Source of the DNA: Dugong dugon
Lineage: Eukaryota; Chordata; Mammalia; Sirenia; Dugongidae
DNA: 64,000 nt
Reading direction: 5' to 3'
Assembly (NCBI GenBank): GCA_030035585.1
Contig: CM057473.1
Location: 6,560,501 to 6,624,500, forward strand
Each line of letters opens with the position of its first letter. Position 1 is the stretch's first letter. The notes under the pieces were generated by a model, which saw only the letters and a list, made by a program, of their open reading frames with translations, was not told where the DNA came from and made no database searches. Of the stretch, positions 20,991 to 31,239 are shown in pieces. Both the position numbers and the translations under genes were made by a program.

Positions 20991-21002
20991 GAAGCCAGGA
21001 AG

Positions 21003-21120
21003 ATGGAGCGCGGCACACTGCTCGCCCGGCCTGGGCTCTGGACCAGGGACACTGGCTGGACACTCCTCTATTTCCTCTGCTGCGTCCTCCCCCAGAGCGC
21101 CCCGCAAGTACTCAGGATCG
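21003..21120 (+). CDS. GRIK1: GRIK1 coding exon 1 (GluK1 N-terminus)
   Basis: Encodes the first 39 residues plus one base of codon 40 of glutamate ionotropic receptor kainate subunit 1, a plasma-membrane ligand-gated cation channel of neurons. The translation begins MERGTLLARPGLWTRDTGW and ends APQVLRIG when the split glycine is completed; I recognise this as the mammalian GluK1 N-terminus, with a few substitutions relative to human as I recall it. Residues about 20-30 (TLLYFLCCVLP) form the hydrophobic core of the secretion signal, with cleavage expected shortly after; the mature amino-terminal domain starts at the end of this exon. The start has A at -3 and G at +4, a strong Kozak context, and an in-frame TAA lies 15 bases upstream. 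The exon ends with one base of codon 40, giving a phase-1 intron. The rest of the gene lies beyond the window. Confidence 0.93.
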
Positions 21121-21126
21121 GTGAGT
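21121..21126 (+). other. GRIK1: GRIK1 intron 1 splice donor
   Basis: GTGAGT directly after ATC G is a consensus U2-type donor. No downstream acceptor belonging to GRIK1 exon 2 is identifiable in the remaining 42.9 kb, so all sequence to 64,000 is read as intron 1. Confidence 0.88.
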
Positions 21127-22377
21127 GAGACCCCGGGAGCTCCCGAGGCTGCCGGCTCGGAGGACGTGGCCGCTCCTGCGGCCAGCGCGGGCTCAGCGTG
21201 TGCCCGGCAGAGGCAGGGCGCACCGGCGCGGGGACAGGAGCTGGGGGTGGTGGAGGTCAGTGCGCACAGGAGGCTCCTGGAAAAGGGTGGCCGCGTCACT
21301 GCGTCCCTCCCCGCGACCGCAGGGCTTCCCCGGGAGGCACCGTTTGTTGGGGGCTGGAAGGGTGCAGGCAAGGGTGCTGGAAGGGTGCAGGCTCACCCAG
21401 GCTGGCACCACCCTCGGGCCTTGGGGTCGCGTGCGGTTGCAGCCAGTTGGTATAGGCACAGAGATGCTCTCTCCCAACAGCCTGGGTGGGCGTTGGAGCG
21501 CAGGGATCCGCGGCCCTGGTCACAAGCAACCTGGGCTGTGTAACCTACAAGCACGCCTAGATCTCAAGGGTCAAGTACTGGGACCACTAAGAACGCGGGA
21601 ATATCCTGGCGCCTTCTATTCCCAAGCCTCCAAGTTTTCATGCCTAAGTGGGGTTCTTCCACACGGAGTCTCCTAAGTCCCACGAATTCCACTAAAGAGC
21701 GGCAGAGTCTGAATCTGACTTCCAGCTGAGGGCTCTAGCACCATCAGCGGCACCTCAGTTTCTCACTTGCTCCCAGATCTCCCTGGCTCACACCTGAGAA
21801 TAATCCAGTCCCCAGTCCAAGCAACTCCGAATCTTCTGGGGGGACTTTGGGCTTCTTTCTTAGAGTAGGTAAACGAGACAAAGATTGAACGTGGGAATCC
21901 TGGGGCTTCCCAAAGAGAGTAAAGAAGCAAAGGGATGGAGGGGGGGCACCTTTGCCAGTGTGCAGACACCAGTATCTAAGTGTACAGCGCCCACCACCAA
22001 GATTTGGTCTATGAAGGCATTGAGCAATTTGGGGACCGTCTTTGGGATGACAAACCTCTCCACTTCTCTAATGTTCTCCCTTTCAAACCAAAACTGTCTT
22101 AGTTCCGATTGCCCCACATCTTCCCCAATCAGTTGTGCTTCTTGGAGACACGGTCACAGAGAGCCACAGGTGAAATGGTGACAGCACGCTGCTCTCCCAG
22201 CTTCTCGAAGTCCCACATTAGTAGCAAGAGGGAAGCCAGGGGCTCTGAGGCTTCTAACTCACACCCTTTGCAGGAACTGACAGCGTTCAAGGCACAGTTA
22301 CACGGCAGTGGACTAGTGGCACTCCTGGGCGGCTGCAGTCTCTCAATAACTTTGCTAGTTCTGACCTACAATTGTCT
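21127..22377. other. GRIK1 intron 1, GC-rich beginning
   Basis: CpG-rich to about 21,540, then ordinary composition. Free of recent repeats. Several overlapping frames of 77-183 residues on both strands are GC-content artefacts without domains. Intronic control elements are plausible but none is recognised. Confidence 0.5.
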
Positions 22378-22436
22378 ACAAAAACCATATGCCACTGAGT
22401 TGATTCCGACTCATGGCGACCCTCTTTCCAAAGATT
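22378..22436 (-). repeat. AfroSINE tail fragment, antisense
   Basis: 'atgccactgagttgattccg' and 'actcatggcgaccctctt' is a solitary tail piece. Confidence 0.65.
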
Positions 22437-23445
22437 CAGAACCTGGTGCCTGCCTTTCAACACACCCATTAAAGATAAATAAATAAAACCCAGAAGTTTA
22501 TTACTTTGGAGTGCATTTTCTCTGGGTATGCATGAGCTAATTTTCAAGGCAAGAAAAGATTCCAGATCCTAACTTTCACTACAGATTCGTGATCTTCTAG
22601 ACTGTGGATAATGAGAATGTGCATTTTATGATATAATTTATGTGTACTTAAGGATAAGTTAGCCTGTTCGTTAAAAAATTTCCAAAGTATTCTTTTACGA
22701 AAGAAAAAATAATAGTACTCTTAACAAAATATTCTTCACCCCTAAATACAGTCTAGTCTTAAAATATGGTTTTTAGATGCAATCAGCTCTGCCTACTTTG
22801 GTTTAAAAAAAAAAACAACAATCCTTTGAACAATGCAAAATAAATGATGAGCATGTACTACAATCTCCGATGCTTACTAGATTAATTGGTGTATTGCTTA
22901 TGCCTTATACATTTTAAAAGAGCCAAATATAGAGAAGTGGCTCTGTCAGTCAATATTCCTCCTCTTCTCTACAACAGACTTAAGTTAGCATCTTTCTTCT
23001 TCAAGTCCCCCAAACCTAAAGGAACTCAAGGAGCAGAAAAAAAGATTTTTAGGATACTTTTGTTCACAGACCTGTGTATTTATCCAAGCTCCAAGTAATC
23101 ACGCCAGCCCATTTAAAATTAGTTTTCAAAGTGAGAACAACCAGCATGATTTGCTGACCATTAAAATATACTCGTAAGATAATGAGATCTCCTGGCCGAA
23201 ATGGGGGCTACCGTGCAGAAAAAGCGAAACTGCATGGCCAGGTGCTGCTTCTGTGCAGTGCCGGGGTTTCACTCCTTCCGGCCCCGAGTGACCCTGGGTA
23301 TCCCTAAGGATCGGTGCTTGTTGTAAAATGGACGATTCAGCACCGTGGGAACCAGCCTTGGTTGAGAAGAAACCTTCCTGGTCTCTTGTGTCGCTCGTGT
23401 CTGTCACAGAATACAAAATATCAAAGGAGTTGGGAACTAAGCAAA
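22437..23445. other. Unassigned intronic DNA
   Basis: About 1 kb, AT-rich to 22,900, without a recognised repeat. Confidence 0.45.
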
Positions 23446-23525
23446 AGTGTGTGTGCGTGCGTATGCGTGCATGCGCGCGCGTGCGTGCGCGCGTGTGTGT
23501 GCGCGTGTGTGTGCGTGTGCGTGGA
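23446..23525. repeat. Alternating purine-pyrimidine GT/GC tract
   Basis: About 80 bases of almost strictly alternating G/A and T/C with several GCGCGC and GTGCGTGC segments, flanked by a 'ggatgcatcacatg' stretch. Such sequence favours Z-DNA (established). CpG sites are retained. Antisense frames rich in RTHTHTR arise from it and are not genes. Confidence 0.85.
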
Positions 23526-23984
23526 TGCATCACATGGCCGTTTGTATGTAAGGAAGGAAAATTGTATTCCTCTTCATCTCTCCTCTCTCCTTTCTCTTTG
23601 CAACAAACCACCAACCATACCATTGGTCAACCCACCAACCCACAAAAAGGAGTTCTTGCACGTTTTCAGTAACTGAAAATACCCTAAAGTGAAGTACAGC
23701 GTAAATGCCAGGCACTTAACACTGTGGTTATATACAGAAGGCACTCAAATGCCTGAATGAATTAATTGCTGGTCTACTTTCCTTGCTAGAGTGTCTGTTT
23801 AAACTTCAGCTATTGAGAAAAGCCGATGAAATGTGTAAAGTTGGAGATAACATTGATGCAAAGTAACTATTTGGGAGCGCGATCATCGAATCTGCATATA
23901 TACATGGCTCTAGCACATGTTGTGAACCTCTGCTGGAAAAGTTTCATAATCTTATGGCACAGTTTAGAGACGCACTAGTAACCA
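23526..23984. other. Unassigned intronic DNA
   Basis: Nothing recognised. Confidence 0.4.
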
Positions 23985-24135
23985 GCTGCTATCTAGTCAG
24001 CCTTGACACATGGCAGCCCCATGTGTGTCAGAGTAGAACTGTGCTCCCTAGGGTTTTCGATGACTTGTTTTTTGGGAGTAGATCACCAAGCCTTTCTGAA
24101 GAGGCATCTCTGCTTAGCAGCAAGTACGTTAAGCA
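23985..24135 (-). repeat. AfroSINE type B, antisense
   Basis: 'cagccttgacacatggcagc', 'gaactgtgctccctagggtt' and 'tttttgggagtagatcacc' mark a type B body and tail; the head is lost. Confidence 0.75.
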
Positions 24136-24332
24136 TGGCAGCACGCAGGGGCTCTTAGAGACACAAAGGGATGTCCTATGACATGGAGGCATTCAGCATT
24201 TATGGGCCTAAATATCTTCATCTGTGAGCTGACAATAATGGTATCAGCCCTTTCTGTTTCACAGATGAGAATCAAATCAAGGAACCTTTGTAATTTGCAC
24301 ACAAACCACTAATGCATAAACTATATTACTAA
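24136..24332. other. Unassigned intronic DNA
   Basis: Short MIR-like hint at 24,260-24,300 ('acagatgagaatcaaatcaa'), otherwise nothing. Confidence 0.35.
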
Positions 24333-24536
24333 TGGGAGTCCCTGGGTGGTGCAAACAGCTAAGCACTGGGCTGCTAACCAAAAGGCTAGCAGTTCCAACC
24401 CACCCAGAGGGGGTGCAGAGGAGAAGCCTGGCAATCTGCTTCCAAAAGGAGGCGGTGAAACCCCTATAAAACACAGTTCTGCTCTGCAGCACACGGGGTC
24501 ACCATGAGCCAGAATTGACTCAATGGCAACTAGTGT

Positions 24537-24537
<1 letters not shown>
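24333..24537 (+). repeat. AfroSINE type B
   Basis: Well-preserved: head 'agtccctgggtggtgcaaac', B-box-like 'cagttccaacccacc', body 'ggcaatctgcttccaaaag' and tail 'gaattgactcaatggcaact'. The head resembles tRNA-Asn. A (GT)n microsatellite starts at its 3' end. Confidence 0.9.

Positions 24538-24589
<52 letters not shown>
24538..24589. repeat. (GT)n microsatellite
   Basis: About 25 uninterrupted GT units directly abutting the 3' end of the preceding SINE. Confidence 0.95.
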
Positions 24590-24591
<2 letters not shown>

Positions 24592-24820
24592 ATTATGTAA
24601 TCAAGTTCAGCATATACAAATATTGTGAAAACGTATACAAATAATGTGCAAAGTTATAATGACAGTATAATTTTTGGAATGCTTCCCTTTTTTCTAAAGA
24701 GAGGTACAACTGTGGTTTATGCAAACCATCATACTGGATCCAGCATCATTCTTTCAACATTTTAACCCCAAGGGTCAGAAAGTTCCAAGTAATGTTCACA
24801 AGCTACACATTTGTTCATTT
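24590..24820. other. Unassigned intronic DNA
   Basis: Nothing recognised. Confidence 0.4.
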
Positions 24821-24824
24821 TTTT

Positions 24825-25560
24825 TTAAATTGTGCTTTAGATGAAGGTTTACAGAGCAAATTAGTTTCTCATTAAACAATTAATACACGTTGTTTTGTTA
24901 CACTGGTTACCAATCCCACAACGTGTCAACCCTCTCCCCTTCTTGACCTTGAGTTCCCCATTTCCATTCATCCAGCTTTCCTGTCCCCTCCTGCCTTCTT
25001 GTCCTTGCCCCTGGGCTGGTGTGCCCATTTAGTCTTTGCATACATGGTTGGGCTACGTGTATTATTGTTCGTTTTATGGGCCTGTCTAATCTGTGGCTGA
25101 AGGGTGAACCTCAGGAGTGACTTCAGTACTGAGTTAAGAGGGTGCCCAGGAGCCATACTTTTGGGGTTTCTCCAGTCTCTGTCAAACCAGTAAGTCTGGT
25201 CTTTTTCTGTGAGTTTAAATTTTGTTCTACGTTTTTCTCCAGCTCTGTCTGAGACCCTCTGTTATGATCCCTGTCAGAGCAGTCAGTGGTGGTAGTCAGG
25301 CGCCATCTAGTTGTGCTGGACTCAGTCTGGTGGAGGCTGTGGTAGTCATGGTGCATTAGTCCTTTGGATTAATATTTCCCTGGTGTCTTTGGTTTTGTTC
25401 ATTCCTCCTTGCTCTGGAACAGGGTGGGACCAACCAGTAAAGCATCTTAGATGGCTGCTCACAAGCTTTTAAGACCCCAGACAGTACTCGCCAATGTAGG
25501 ATGAAGAACACTTTCTTTATAAACTATGTTATGCCAGTTGAGCTAGATGTCCCCTGAATA
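24825..25560 (-). mobile_element. Afrotherian L1 3' end, antisense
   Basis: T-rich start, then 'tgtgctttagatgaaggttt' and 'gtttctcattaaacaattaa' (3' terminus in reverse), through 'taagaccccagacagtactc' and 'agatgtcccctgaatattcg'. Partly matches 13,340-14,190 but belongs to another subfamily in its distal part. Only 3' UTR sequence is present. Confidence 0.78.
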
Positions 25561-25629
25561 TTCGTTCATATTTTTGTTTGAGGGTACGAAAGCCTGTGAC
25601 TTCCCTTTTTTGTTACTAAATTCTTTCAT

Positions 25630-25765
25630 GATTTTAATAGTCATTCTTTATTCAGCAGATATTTATTGAGTGTTTACTCCCTTACCATGTATGTACCAGA
25701 CACGCTTCTAAGTGCGGGACACGGGAATGAACAGAAGAAACAAAAATTTCTGCACATTGGAGGCT
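25630..25765 (+). repeat. L2-like fragment
   Basis: 'tattcagcagatatttattg', 'gtaccagacacgcttctaag' and 'gaatgaacagaagaaac' follow the L2 3' region pattern. Confidence 0.6.
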
Positions 25766-26195
25766 CACATGCTGGTGACTGACAATCTACGTTACAGTTG
25801 AAATTTTTCAGTCAAATCGCCAATGCAGACAATGTTTTTTTTTTTTCAATTTCAAATATTATTCTTGGAGAGCTTTACCTTGATATCCTGTCATTCATTG
25901 ATTTATTATATTAATTGCATAATCAATATAGGATAGTTTCAGGCCCCTAGGTACACAGAATATAAACAGAGGGTTCATGGCACCGAATCTGTAGTAGAAA
26001 CTCAAAGAAGAGTTGTTTTTTTTTTTTAAGATGACCTGTTTGGCCTGAGGTAGATTCACCCTGAGAGAGACGCCTGAGTGTTGGAAAGCACGGTGATCCC
26101 AACATTAACTTGTGAACACCGACTTGCCCTTGAAAAGTCCGGAAGGAAATGTATCTGGTAGGTAATGAAAATAGGGTATCTGCCTAATGTTAACA
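25766..26195. other. Unassigned intronic DNA
   Basis: T runs near 25,835-25,846 and 26,014-26,026; otherwise unrecognised. Confidence 0.4.
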
Positions 26196-26380
26196 GGGGG
26201 TCCCTGGGTGGTGCAAATAGTTAAACATTTGGCTGCTAATCAAAAGGTTAATGGTTCAGGTCTACCCAGTGGTGCCTTGGAAAAAAAGCTTGGTGATCTT
26301 CTTCTGAAACATTGGCATTGAAAACCCTATGGAGCACAGTTCTACTCTGACACACATGGGGTCACCATGAGCAGATCTTG
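26196..26380 (+). repeat. AfroSINE type B
   Basis: Head 'ggtccctgggtggtgcaaat', body 'cttggtgatcttcttctgaa', tail cut at 'ggggtcaccatgagcag'. Confidence 0.85.
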
Positions 26381-26449
26381 TGCCTTACTATTTTATCTGC
26401 ATAATTCACCTTTTTAGTTAATATTGATTTACAGGCCTAATGTTAACAC

Positions 26450-26526
26450 TAAGGTGCTCTGGTAGCCCAGGGTTAAGCACTTGGCTGCTAATCAAAAGGT
26501 GGTTCTGTGGGAGCAAGACCTGGTGT
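26450..26526 (+). repeat. AfroSINE head fragment
   Basis: 'tgctctggtagcccagggtt' and 'aagcacttggctgctaatca' are a SINE head that stops where an antisense LTR begins. Confidence 0.6.
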
Positions 26527-27050
26527 CTAAGTTATCTAGTGCTGCTATAACAGAAATACCCCGAGTGGATGGCTTTAACAAAGAGAAATTTATTCTCTCA
26601 CAGTCTAGGAGGCTAGAAGTCCAAATTCAGTGTGCTCGCTCCAGGGGAAGGCTTTCTCTCTGTGTCTGCTCTGGCGGAACGTCCTTGTCATCAATCTTCC
26701 CCTGGTCTAGGAGCTTCTCAGCACAGGACCCCAGGTCCAAAAGACGTGCTATTCTTCTGGCTCTTACTTCTTGATGGTACGAGGTCCCCCTGACTCTGTG
26801 CTCACTTCTCTCTTTTATATCTTAAGAGACTGGTTTAAGACACAATCTAACCTTGTGGATTGAGTCCTGCCTCGTTAACATAACTGCCACCTATCCCACC
26901 TCATTAACATCCTAGAGGCAGGGTTTACAACACACAGGAAAATCCCATCAGGTGACAAGATGGTGGACAATCACACAATACTGGGAATCAAGGACTAGCC
27001 AAGCTGACATACATTTTTCAGGGGGGACATGATTCAATCCATGTTAACAC
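26527..27050 (-). mobile_element. MaLR-like solo LTR, antisense
   Basis: 'taagttatctagtgctgcta' to 'ggggggacatgattcaatcc', about 520 bases, close to 14,497-15,013. It lies antisense to GRIK1 transcription. Confidence 0.72.
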
Positions 27051-27715
27051 TAGATAGACCTGAACTGTAGCTACTTTTCTGTATGGCTTATGATCTCCAG
27101 TTCTCATTGAGAAGACTATGACTTGGAGTTTTTCCACAACTTGAAACTACGTATTCTGAATTCAAGTTTCAAACTCTTTGCATTAATGTATGCTGTATTG
27201 TGCATGAGTATCCTAAGCTGAAACATAATAGAAATGAACTATTGCTCTCAGTTATTCAGGTATAATTAAATAAATTAAAGTTAGTGTGATTTATATTTGA
27301 GCGTACCTTAGGTCATGAGCAAAGATAAAAGTTGGTCTTATCAGTGGAATCTTCCTAATTTCTGCATAGCAAGGGTTCAAGGAAGAAGACTGATTTGGAA
27401 GAGGAAGCCTTGCTACATATGCCCAGCAAATACAGTTTTTAATTAGCTCATCCACTTAATTGAGGGCATTTGAGGGAGAATTGATGGAGCAGTGGGTGTG
27501 GTGGCGGTGAGTTCCCATAACCTCTCAATCCACTTCTGTTGTTGCACTGATAATTATCCATATAATCTAAAAAATATCACTCATGTCTTAAATTTTTCCC
27601 CAAGAAATTTGGACTAGAAGAGGGAGGGTTGAAGGACTCCAGATAGAAGGGAGTTCACATTTCTAAATGCCTTTTTCTAGTCCACTGACCTTGAAGAGAC
27701 TAGTTTTTTTTTTTA
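27051..27715. other. Unassigned intronic DNA
   Basis: No recent repeats; nothing recognised. Confidence 0.4.
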
Positions 27716-27835
27716 ACCTTTTTATTTATCTATAGAACAGGGAGTAACAATAGCAAACTCACGGGTTTGTTGTGAGGATGAAATATGATATTATACGTAA
27801 ATGCCTGGCATATGGTAGACCATGATAAAGGCACT
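27716..27835 (+). repeat. MIR fragment
   Basis: 'cgggtttgttgtgaggatga' and 'aaatgcctggcatatggtag' are the 3' half of MIR. Confidence 0.7.
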
Positions 27836-27847
27836 TCTCTCCCTGTC

Positions 27848-28012
27848 CAGGAGCCCCGGTGGCTCAGTGCTTAAGAGCTTAGCTGCAAACCAAAAGGTTG
27901 GCAGTTTGAATCCACCAGCCTCTCGTTGGAGATTCTATGGAGCAGTTCTATTCATCCTGCACAGCTGCTATGAGTCGGAATTGACTCGGTAACAATGGGT
28001 TAGGTTTTTTTT
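27848..28012 (+). repeat. AfroSINE type A
   Basis: 'ggagccccggtggctcagtg' head, 'gagtcggaattgactcggta' tail, T-rich end. Confidence 0.9.
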
Positions 28013-28361
28013 CTCCCTCTTAAAGAGCAAGGTAAGAGTTTTGTGTTCTAGAATAATCTATTTGTCTGGTCTAATAAAGGTGGGAAATGCTCTCTTGGAG
28101 ATGATGAGTTTGAAATCCTGCACCTAAGGAGCCTATTTCTTTTGTTTAATTCAGTAGTCTCCACATTTTAAATATCAGGGGACCCTTTTTGGAATCACTA
28201 CTATTAACATCCTACTACACTCACGCTCTCCAGAATGCATTGAGGAAACAATGGCCGGCAAAGCCACTTAAATTTAAATAAAGCTTTAGGAGTAGATTTA
28301 TATTTAGATACTTGTTGCTGTCTATTTTTTAGGTAACGTTTAGAAAGCTATATTACGTATC
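28013..28361. other. Unassigned intronic DNA
   Basis: Nothing recognised. Confidence 0.4.
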
Positions 28362-28503
28362 GTAAACCATTGCTGTTGAGTCGATTCCGAATCATAGCGA
28401 CCCTATAGGACAGAGTAGAACTGCCCCATAGGGTTTCCAAGGAGTGGCTGGTGGATTTGAACTGCTGACCTTTTGGGTAGCAGCTGCACTACCAGGACTC
28501 AAT
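28362..28503 (-). repeat. AfroSINE type A, antisense
   Basis: 'gctgttgagtcgattccgaa' to 'agctgcactaccaggactc'; part of the head is deleted. Confidence 0.87.
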
Positions 28504-28675
28504 GTATTGTAAAAGTTGTTTGTAAGCTTTTATGTATTGTAAAAATAGTTATCATTTTTATAAGCCTAAAATAAGGGATCTGAGGCCATTTTCCTGAATT
28601 TTTTGTAATTACATTTATTATTCTAACATTATTTTAAATAGAAAAATTGTATTAGGTTATAATATCATTTGTGGG

Positions 28676-28815
28676 AATATAACAGGAGAAAGATGTGGGC
28701 AGTCTGCTTCCATAAAGATTCCAGCCTTGGAAACCGTATCAGGCAATTCTAGTCTGTCTTACACAGTTGCTATGAGTCTAAATTGATTTGACAGCAATGG
28801 GTTTGTTTTTTTTGG
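28676..28815 (+). repeat. AfroSINE type A, 5'-truncated
   Basis: Starts in the long body ('gtgggcagtctgcttccata') and ends 'gacagcaatgggtttg' plus T run. Confidence 0.82.
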
Positions 28816-29924
28816 TGGGGTGGGAATATAATTTGTAGTAAATTAAAGGTCTATCAATATTTAAAGTTCAACCTATTATTTTTAAATGCACATCAGAGTT
28901 TTTCAGTGATAAATTTTCACATGAAATGGACATAAAATTATAAGGAATACATTCCAACATCACGACTTCATGAATTTCTTCTCTACTTTACTATTGAAAC
29001 CTTTAAAATAACTGTCTCATGTCACTTGGACAATATCATACTCTCTGTTTATTTATACTGAAAATGTAAGGTTTTCTTTTTAACCATTTTCTTTAATAAT
29101 GCTACATTAGCATATTTATGAAATCTCAGGTAAGATTAGTTACAAATTGGGATTAAGAAGCTATGACATTGACTAAATAAAGACTTAGCTATTGACCACA
29201 AATCAATCTCACAGTCTCACCTTCCAACAGCTTGACAACACTTTCTGGTAACTGTCTAAATTCTTTAATATTCTGTTTGAAGCATTAGTTGACTAAATAA
29301 ATCTGATGCATTAGCCCATTTTGCATCTTGAATTACATTTTATATGTTGAATTATAAGCTTAGTGCTATCCTGACTAGGGAAAGAGAAAACAGGAAATTA
29401 AATAACACAGAAAAGTCTATCAACAGTCTTGCAATTGCTGCTGAGTAATGTTTTAAAGGGAGTTCAACAATTGAGATGTTTTATATTAGAATGCTTTATG
29501 TTTGTTTCTATTTAACAGAAATCCTGATGATTAATAATTGCTATTATTGCCATCAGTCATCAATTTGGAGGCTGGTAGTTCATTACAACCTACTATTTTC
29601 CTTTAAAAATGCAAAAAAGGAATTCATTGAAATGTATTATTTTTTACACTGAACAAGCCTAAGAGTACAGATAATGTTAAGCCAAAATATGTATTTTATT
29701 TAATGATTGATTAAACCTCAACCCATGTACTGGTTAGTATACACAATTATATTCCTTTGCTCTGTTGGCGAGCCTAGAAGCAATGACATTCTCTTAGCTA
29801 TGATAGGACATCTAGAGCCCAAGGCTCCTTGGAGAAATGGCTGATTCTAGGACTGAGAAAGGATGAGCCTGGAACATTTTGTAGTGCCAGAAAATAAGGA
29901 AGTGTTCAAGAAAAACAATCCACC
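28816..29924. other. AT-rich unassigned intronic DNA
   Basis: About 1.1 kb of AT-rich sequence without recent SINEs or genes. May contain old L1 fragments too diverged to name. Confidence 0.45.
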
Positions 29925-30486
29925 ACCACCAACAGCAAAAAGTCCCACAATGACATAACCATGCTAAAAGGATACAGACTCCAACTCAAAGAGTTCCCAA
30001 TGGCCAACGCTGGGACAAATGAGTAACAAAACAAAAAGGTAGCGTAAAATAAATATCCATGAATACATACTGATATGAATAAGTAAATAATAAATAAGTG
30101 AGGGGGAGAAACAAATCCCCCAAGTAGAAGAGCCAGGTGATCAAGGTCAACGGTGACAAGTCATGTTGATAGTATGAACCCCTGATATGGTGTGATGAAA
30201 ATGGTACTTTACCTCTATGGTCTTCCTCCCAAAAGCCTACAATCCCAATTTAATTACTATAAAAACAACAGACAAATTCCAGTAGAAGGATATTCTACAG
30301 AATATCTAACGAATATTCCTTAAAAAGGTCACGGTCACAAAAAAACAAGGAAAGCCTGAGAAAATGTCATTGCCCAAAAAGCATAAGGAGACATGACAAA
30401 TAAATATAATGTGGTATCCTGAATGGGATCTTGAAACATAAAAAGGACATTAGGTAAAACTAAGAACACTTGAATAAAGATGTTTC
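29925..30486 (+). repeat. Ancient LINE-like 3' UTR, part 1
   Basis: 'aaataaataagtgaggggga', 'ggagacatgacaaataaata' and 'ggatcttgaaacataaaaag' have the look of an old L1 3' UTR. It is interrupted by the RTE cluster and appears to resume at 31,116. The exact family is uncertain. Confidence 0.45.
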
Positions 30487-30645
30487 TTGTTGTTGTTAGG
30501 TGCCGTTGAGTCAGTTCTGACTCATAGTGACCCTATCTACAACAGAATGAAACACTGCCTGGTCCTGCACCATCCTCACAGTCAATGTGATGCTTGAGCC
30601 CATTGTTGCAGCCACTGTGTCAATCCATTCATTTTAGTAAATATG
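30487..30645 (-). repeat. RTE 3' end, antisense
   Basis: Starts 'ttgttgttgttaggtgccg' (the (caa)n tail in reverse) and runs to 'gttgcagccactgtgtcaat', a short 5'-truncated copy. Confidence 0.85.
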
Positions 30646-30666
30646 TCATACCAATGTAGATAGAGA

Positions 30667-31115
30667 CAGATAGTTGCCATTGAGTCAGCACTGACTCACG
30701 GTGACCTTATGTACAGCCAAATGAAAAGCTGCCTGATCCTGAATCATGCTAATGATGGCAAGCGAGTTTGAGTCCCTTGTTGTGGCTGTTGTGCCAATCT
30801 ATCTCACGAGAGTCTCCCTAACCCTCAGTGGCCCTCTACTTCACCAAACATGATGTTCTCCTCTAGAGATTGGTCCCCCTTGATGACGTGTCCAAAGCAA
30901 GTGAGTTAGACAATGTTCCGTTTCTGTAGGGTTTTCATTGGCTAATTTTCAGAAGTAGATCACCACACCATTCTTCCTAGTCTGTCTTAGTCTAAAAGCT
31001 CTGCTGAAACCTGGCCACCATACGTGACCCTACTGGTATTTGAATACCAGCGGCAGAGCTTCTAACGTCATAGCAACGCACAAGCCACCAAAGTAAGACA
31101 CACTGACAGATGAGT
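30667..31115 (-). mobile_element. Internally deleted RTE (5' UTR joined to 3' end), antisense
   Basis: Read on the - strand, 31,115-30,915 is RTE 5' UTR ('gtattcaaataccagtaggg', 'gactaagacagactaggaag', 'gatctacttctgaaaattag') and 30,910-30,667 is the RTE C-terminal/3' end ('gctttggacacgtcatcaa', 'gagaacatcatgtttggtg', tail 'gagtcagtgctgactcaatg'). The endonuclease and most of the reverse transcriptase are missing, with the junction near 30,912. It has the same 5' UTR-to-tail architecture as the tRNA-Gly element at 365-703. Confidence 0.7.
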
Positions 31116-31239
31116 GAGGGCCATACTGATATAAGTTGTTAACAATAAGGGAAACTGGATGTAGGATATATGTGAACTCTCTGTATGGTCTTATCAATTT
31201 TTCTGTAAATATAAAACTGTCCTAAAAAAATTAAGTCTG
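31116..31239 (+). repeat. Ancient LINE-like 3' UTR, part 2
   Basis: 'gtgaactctctgtatggtct', 'tttctgtaaatataaaactg' and 'tcctaaaaaaattaag' resemble the terminus of old L1M 3' ends, the expected completion of 29,925-30,486. Confidence 0.5.

Larger units (their letters stand above)
20330..21540 (+). promoter_or_regulatory. GRIK1: CpG island promoter of GRIK1
   Basis: GC content and CpG density rise sharply here and fall again after about 21,540, and the island brackets coding exon 1. There is a G-rich stretch 'aaataaagggtggggcc' near 20,440 and pyrimidine-rich DNA at 20,570-20,640. I see no consensus TATA box whose position I would trust, so dispersed initiation is the likely mode. The transcription start cannot be read from sequence; a site somewhere in 20,400-20,650 is an inference. 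Long antisense frames (up to 370 residues) are a by-product of the low stop-codon frequency in GC-rich DNA. Confidence 0.8.

Noticed and set aside
20259..21371. 370-residue antisense ORF (and a 243-residue one at 20,332-21,063) over the CpG island
   Set aside because: They lie antisense to the GRIK1 leader and exon 1, are rich in P, R, S, A and G as expected for random GC-rich DNA, show no domain, and overlap each other in different frames.
21125..21676. 183- and 140-residue ORFs just after the splice donor
   Set aside because: They lie in the GC-rich start of intron 1, overlap in several frames and on both strands, and have composition typical of chance ORFs.
23126..23676. ORFs of 114-165 residues with RTHTHTR or VCVRVC runs
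   Set aside because: Produced by the GT/GC alternating tract; they are low complexity on both strands.
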